This document shows positions 6,111-7,118 of a stretch of 7,118 nucleotides of DNA, piece after piece. Origin of the DNA: CAYJLC01 sp964370735 (GTDB lineage Bacteria > Bacillota > Clostridia > Oscillospirales > Butyricicoccaceae); assembly GCA_964370735.1 (NCBI GenBank), contig CAYJLC010000070.1, positions 1 to 7,118 on the forward strand, given 5' to 3'. The number at the start of each line of letters is the position of its first letter. Positions within the stretch are counted from its first letter, which is position 1. The translations under genes were made by a program, and so were the position numbers. The notes under the pieces were generated by a model. That model was not told where the DNA came from and made no database searches. It saw only the letters and a program-made list of their open reading frames with translations.

Positions 6111-6824
6111 ATGAAAAAATTTAACACAATCACCACAGAAGAACTATTCACCAAAGAAATCGAGCGAACACCATTCATCGTAGACGAAATTTTACCACGA
6201 GGTCTAACCATATTCGCCGGGCTTGGAAAAGTCGGAAAATCGTGGTTTGTATATTGGCTGATGATGCAAGTTGCAAAAGGCGAGCCTGTTTGGGATTTCA
6301 AAACGAGTAAAGGAACGACACTCTACTTGGCATTCGAAGATAACGAAGAACGTTTGCAAAACAGATTATTTGTGCTAAGCGAAGAACTTGAAAACGCTCC
6401 AGCGAACGCTCATTTATGTATTGAAATTTCAAAAATGGGTGGCGAGCTTGAAAGTAGAATCCGAAATTTTATTTCTGATTTTCCTGACACAAAATTAATT
6501 ATCATCGACACGTTACAAAAGGTTCGAGCAAGCACTGAAAGTAATTATATTTCTGACTATGATGACATCACAACACTGAAAAATTTAGCTGACGAGTTCA
6601 AAATTGCTATCGTAATCGTTCACCATTTGAGAAAACAAAAAGATGGTGATGTCTTCAATGAAATAGCTGGTAGCACTGGACTTCAAGGTGCAGCTGATAC
6701 AATGATTGTTCTCGACCAAGCAAAACGTGGCGATGATTTTGCTACATTCCATTTGGTCGGACGCGATGTTCAAAAACGTGAACTTGAACTCGAACGTGGT
6801 GAGGATAACATCTGGACCACCTGA
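6111..6824 (+). CDS. RepA-like AAA ATPase, ATPase domain only (truncated)
   Basis: This is a RecA-fold ATPase of the RepA/AAA_25 type, hexameric helicase-like proteins used in plasmid and mobile-element replication. The 237 residues hold a Walker A motif GLGKVGKS (37-44), an acidic EDN following the next strand (76-78), a Walker B LIIIDTLQ (129-136, Asp133), a His pair VHHLRK (170-175), the GSTGLQGAADT loop (187-197) and a conserved GRD (217-219). AAAGGAA precedes the ATG at a normal distance. The protein ends in NIWTT* just after the ATPase core; relatives usually continue for about 80-100 residues into a C-terminal DNA-binding part. That part appears downstream in another frame, so the gene is probably broken. 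The ATPase core itself carries no damage and may still be made. It reads away from the agr operon and shares its promoter region. Confidence 0.8.
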   Translation: MKKFNTITTEELFTKEIERTPFIVDEILPRGLTIFAGLGKVGKSWFVYWLMMQVAKGEPVWDFKTSKGTTLYLAFEDNEERLQNRLFVLSEELENAPANAHLCIEISKMGGELESRIRNFISDFPDTKLIIIDTLQKVRASTESNYISDYDDITTLKNLADEFKIAIVIVHHLRKQKDGDVFNEIAGSTGLQGAADTMIVLDQAKRGDDFATFHLVGRDVQKRELELERGEDNIWTT

Positions 6825-6858
6825 CGTGGACGCATTAGCTTCGCAGCGAGTGACTTAA

Positions 6859-7098
6859 AATTTGCAGAACATTTTATTGCGAAATTGCTCGCCAGTGCTA
6901 CTGGCATCGACCCTTGTTAGTGAACAAAGTGGCGATAATTATTCCAATAAAATGATTACGAAAGTTTTGCGTAGACTTGAAAAACAGATTGAAAACGTTG
7001 GAATCACCTACAATATTCGCAAGAGTAACGGAAATCGAATAATCGATATTTATAGGAAAAGTGTCGAAAGTGGCGATAAAACTGGGCTCCTAAAATAA
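6859..7098 (+). pseudogene. C-terminal fragment of the RepA-like gene, out of frame
   Basis: After the stop at 6822-6824 the plus-one frame opens past a TAA at 6856-6858 and encodes about 79 residues, including SPVLLASTLVSE, KMITKVLRRLEKQ and GITYNIRKSNGNRIIDIYRKS. This resembles the C-terminal winged-helix-like segment that follows the ATPase core in clostridial RepA-like proteins (helices, then a GI..., RKSNGxRxI strand pair). The only possible start is a TTG at 6862 without a clear ribosome site, so it is better read as the severed end of the upstream gene than as an independent gene. The tail repeats AAAGTGGCGATAA and ATCGACCCT found earlier in the same fragment. The window ends 20 bases later. 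Confidence 0.6.
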
Positions 7099-7118
7099 TC
7101 GCCCTATCGACCCTGTTT

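Noticed and set aside
5924..6301. 125-residue minus-strand reading frame
   Set aside because: Half of it is antisense to the RepA-like ATPase domain with its Walker A motif, and no ribosome site is seen; shadow frame.
6585..6773. 62-residue minus-strand reading frame
   Set aside because: Lies fully antisense to the conserved end of the ATPase domain.
6862..7098. Independent small gene starting at TTG 6862
   Set aside because: No ribosome site, and the sequence looks like the C-terminus of the upstream ATPase family; read as a severed fragment instead.
7072..7102. GGCGAT ... ATCGCC inverted repeat near the right edge as a terminator
   Set aside because: Stem of only six pairs with a 19-base loop and no T-tract.

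Overview
The window is AT-rich and reads like a low-G+C Gram-positive genome (Bacillota, most likely Clostridia). The evidence is strong AGGAGG-type ribosome sites, AT-rich codon choice, a complete agr-type peptide quorum-sensing locus with a typical Firmicutes signal peptide beside it, and a DUF6076 protein plus a RepA-like AAA ATPase of the kind common on clostridial mobile elements. Species cannot be named from this sequence.

Layout. 1-220 has no confident gene and holds one strong hairpin (128-166). 221-804 (minus) is a decayed gene: two coding fragments joined by an in-frame stop and a frameshift, with no start. 826-4779 (minus) is the agr locus. Reading in the direction of transcription (right to left) the order is DUF6076 gene, agrA, agrC, agrD, agrB, a secreted protein, and a small membrane protein. 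agrD (48 aa, 2539-2685) is short and sits in a gap between two larger reading frames, so it is easy to miss. 5799-6111 is a divergent intergenic region with two back-to-back near-consensus promoters whose -35 boxes are the two arms of one palindrome. 6111-7098 (plus) is a RepA-like ATPase gene that is interrupted: the ATPase domain stops at 6824 and the C-terminal, probably DNA-binding, part resumes in another frame.

How it seems to work (inference from family knowledge and layout). AgrB would trim and cyclise AgrD, giving a thiolactone peptide with predicted ring C-D-L-L-T and an N-S-T tail. AgrC (polytopic GHKL histidine kinase) would sense it and phosphorylate AgrA (receiver plus LytTR DNA-binding domain). 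Upstream of agrD there is a pair of 12-bp direct repeats with a 21-bp period, placed directly against a promoter with an over-long 20-bp spacer. This is the architecture expected of an AgrA/LytTR-activated promoter. It would create positive feedback on agrDB and carry the downstream secreted protein and membrane protein as direct outputs. The sensor arm (agrAC) is instead led by the DUF6076 gene from a consensus promoter in the palindrome region, so the two arms are probably controlled separately.

The most noteworthy items are the agrD peptide and its operator/promoter, the linkage of a DUF6076 protein to agrAC, the two output genes, and the symmetric divergent promoter next to a broken replication-type ATPase.
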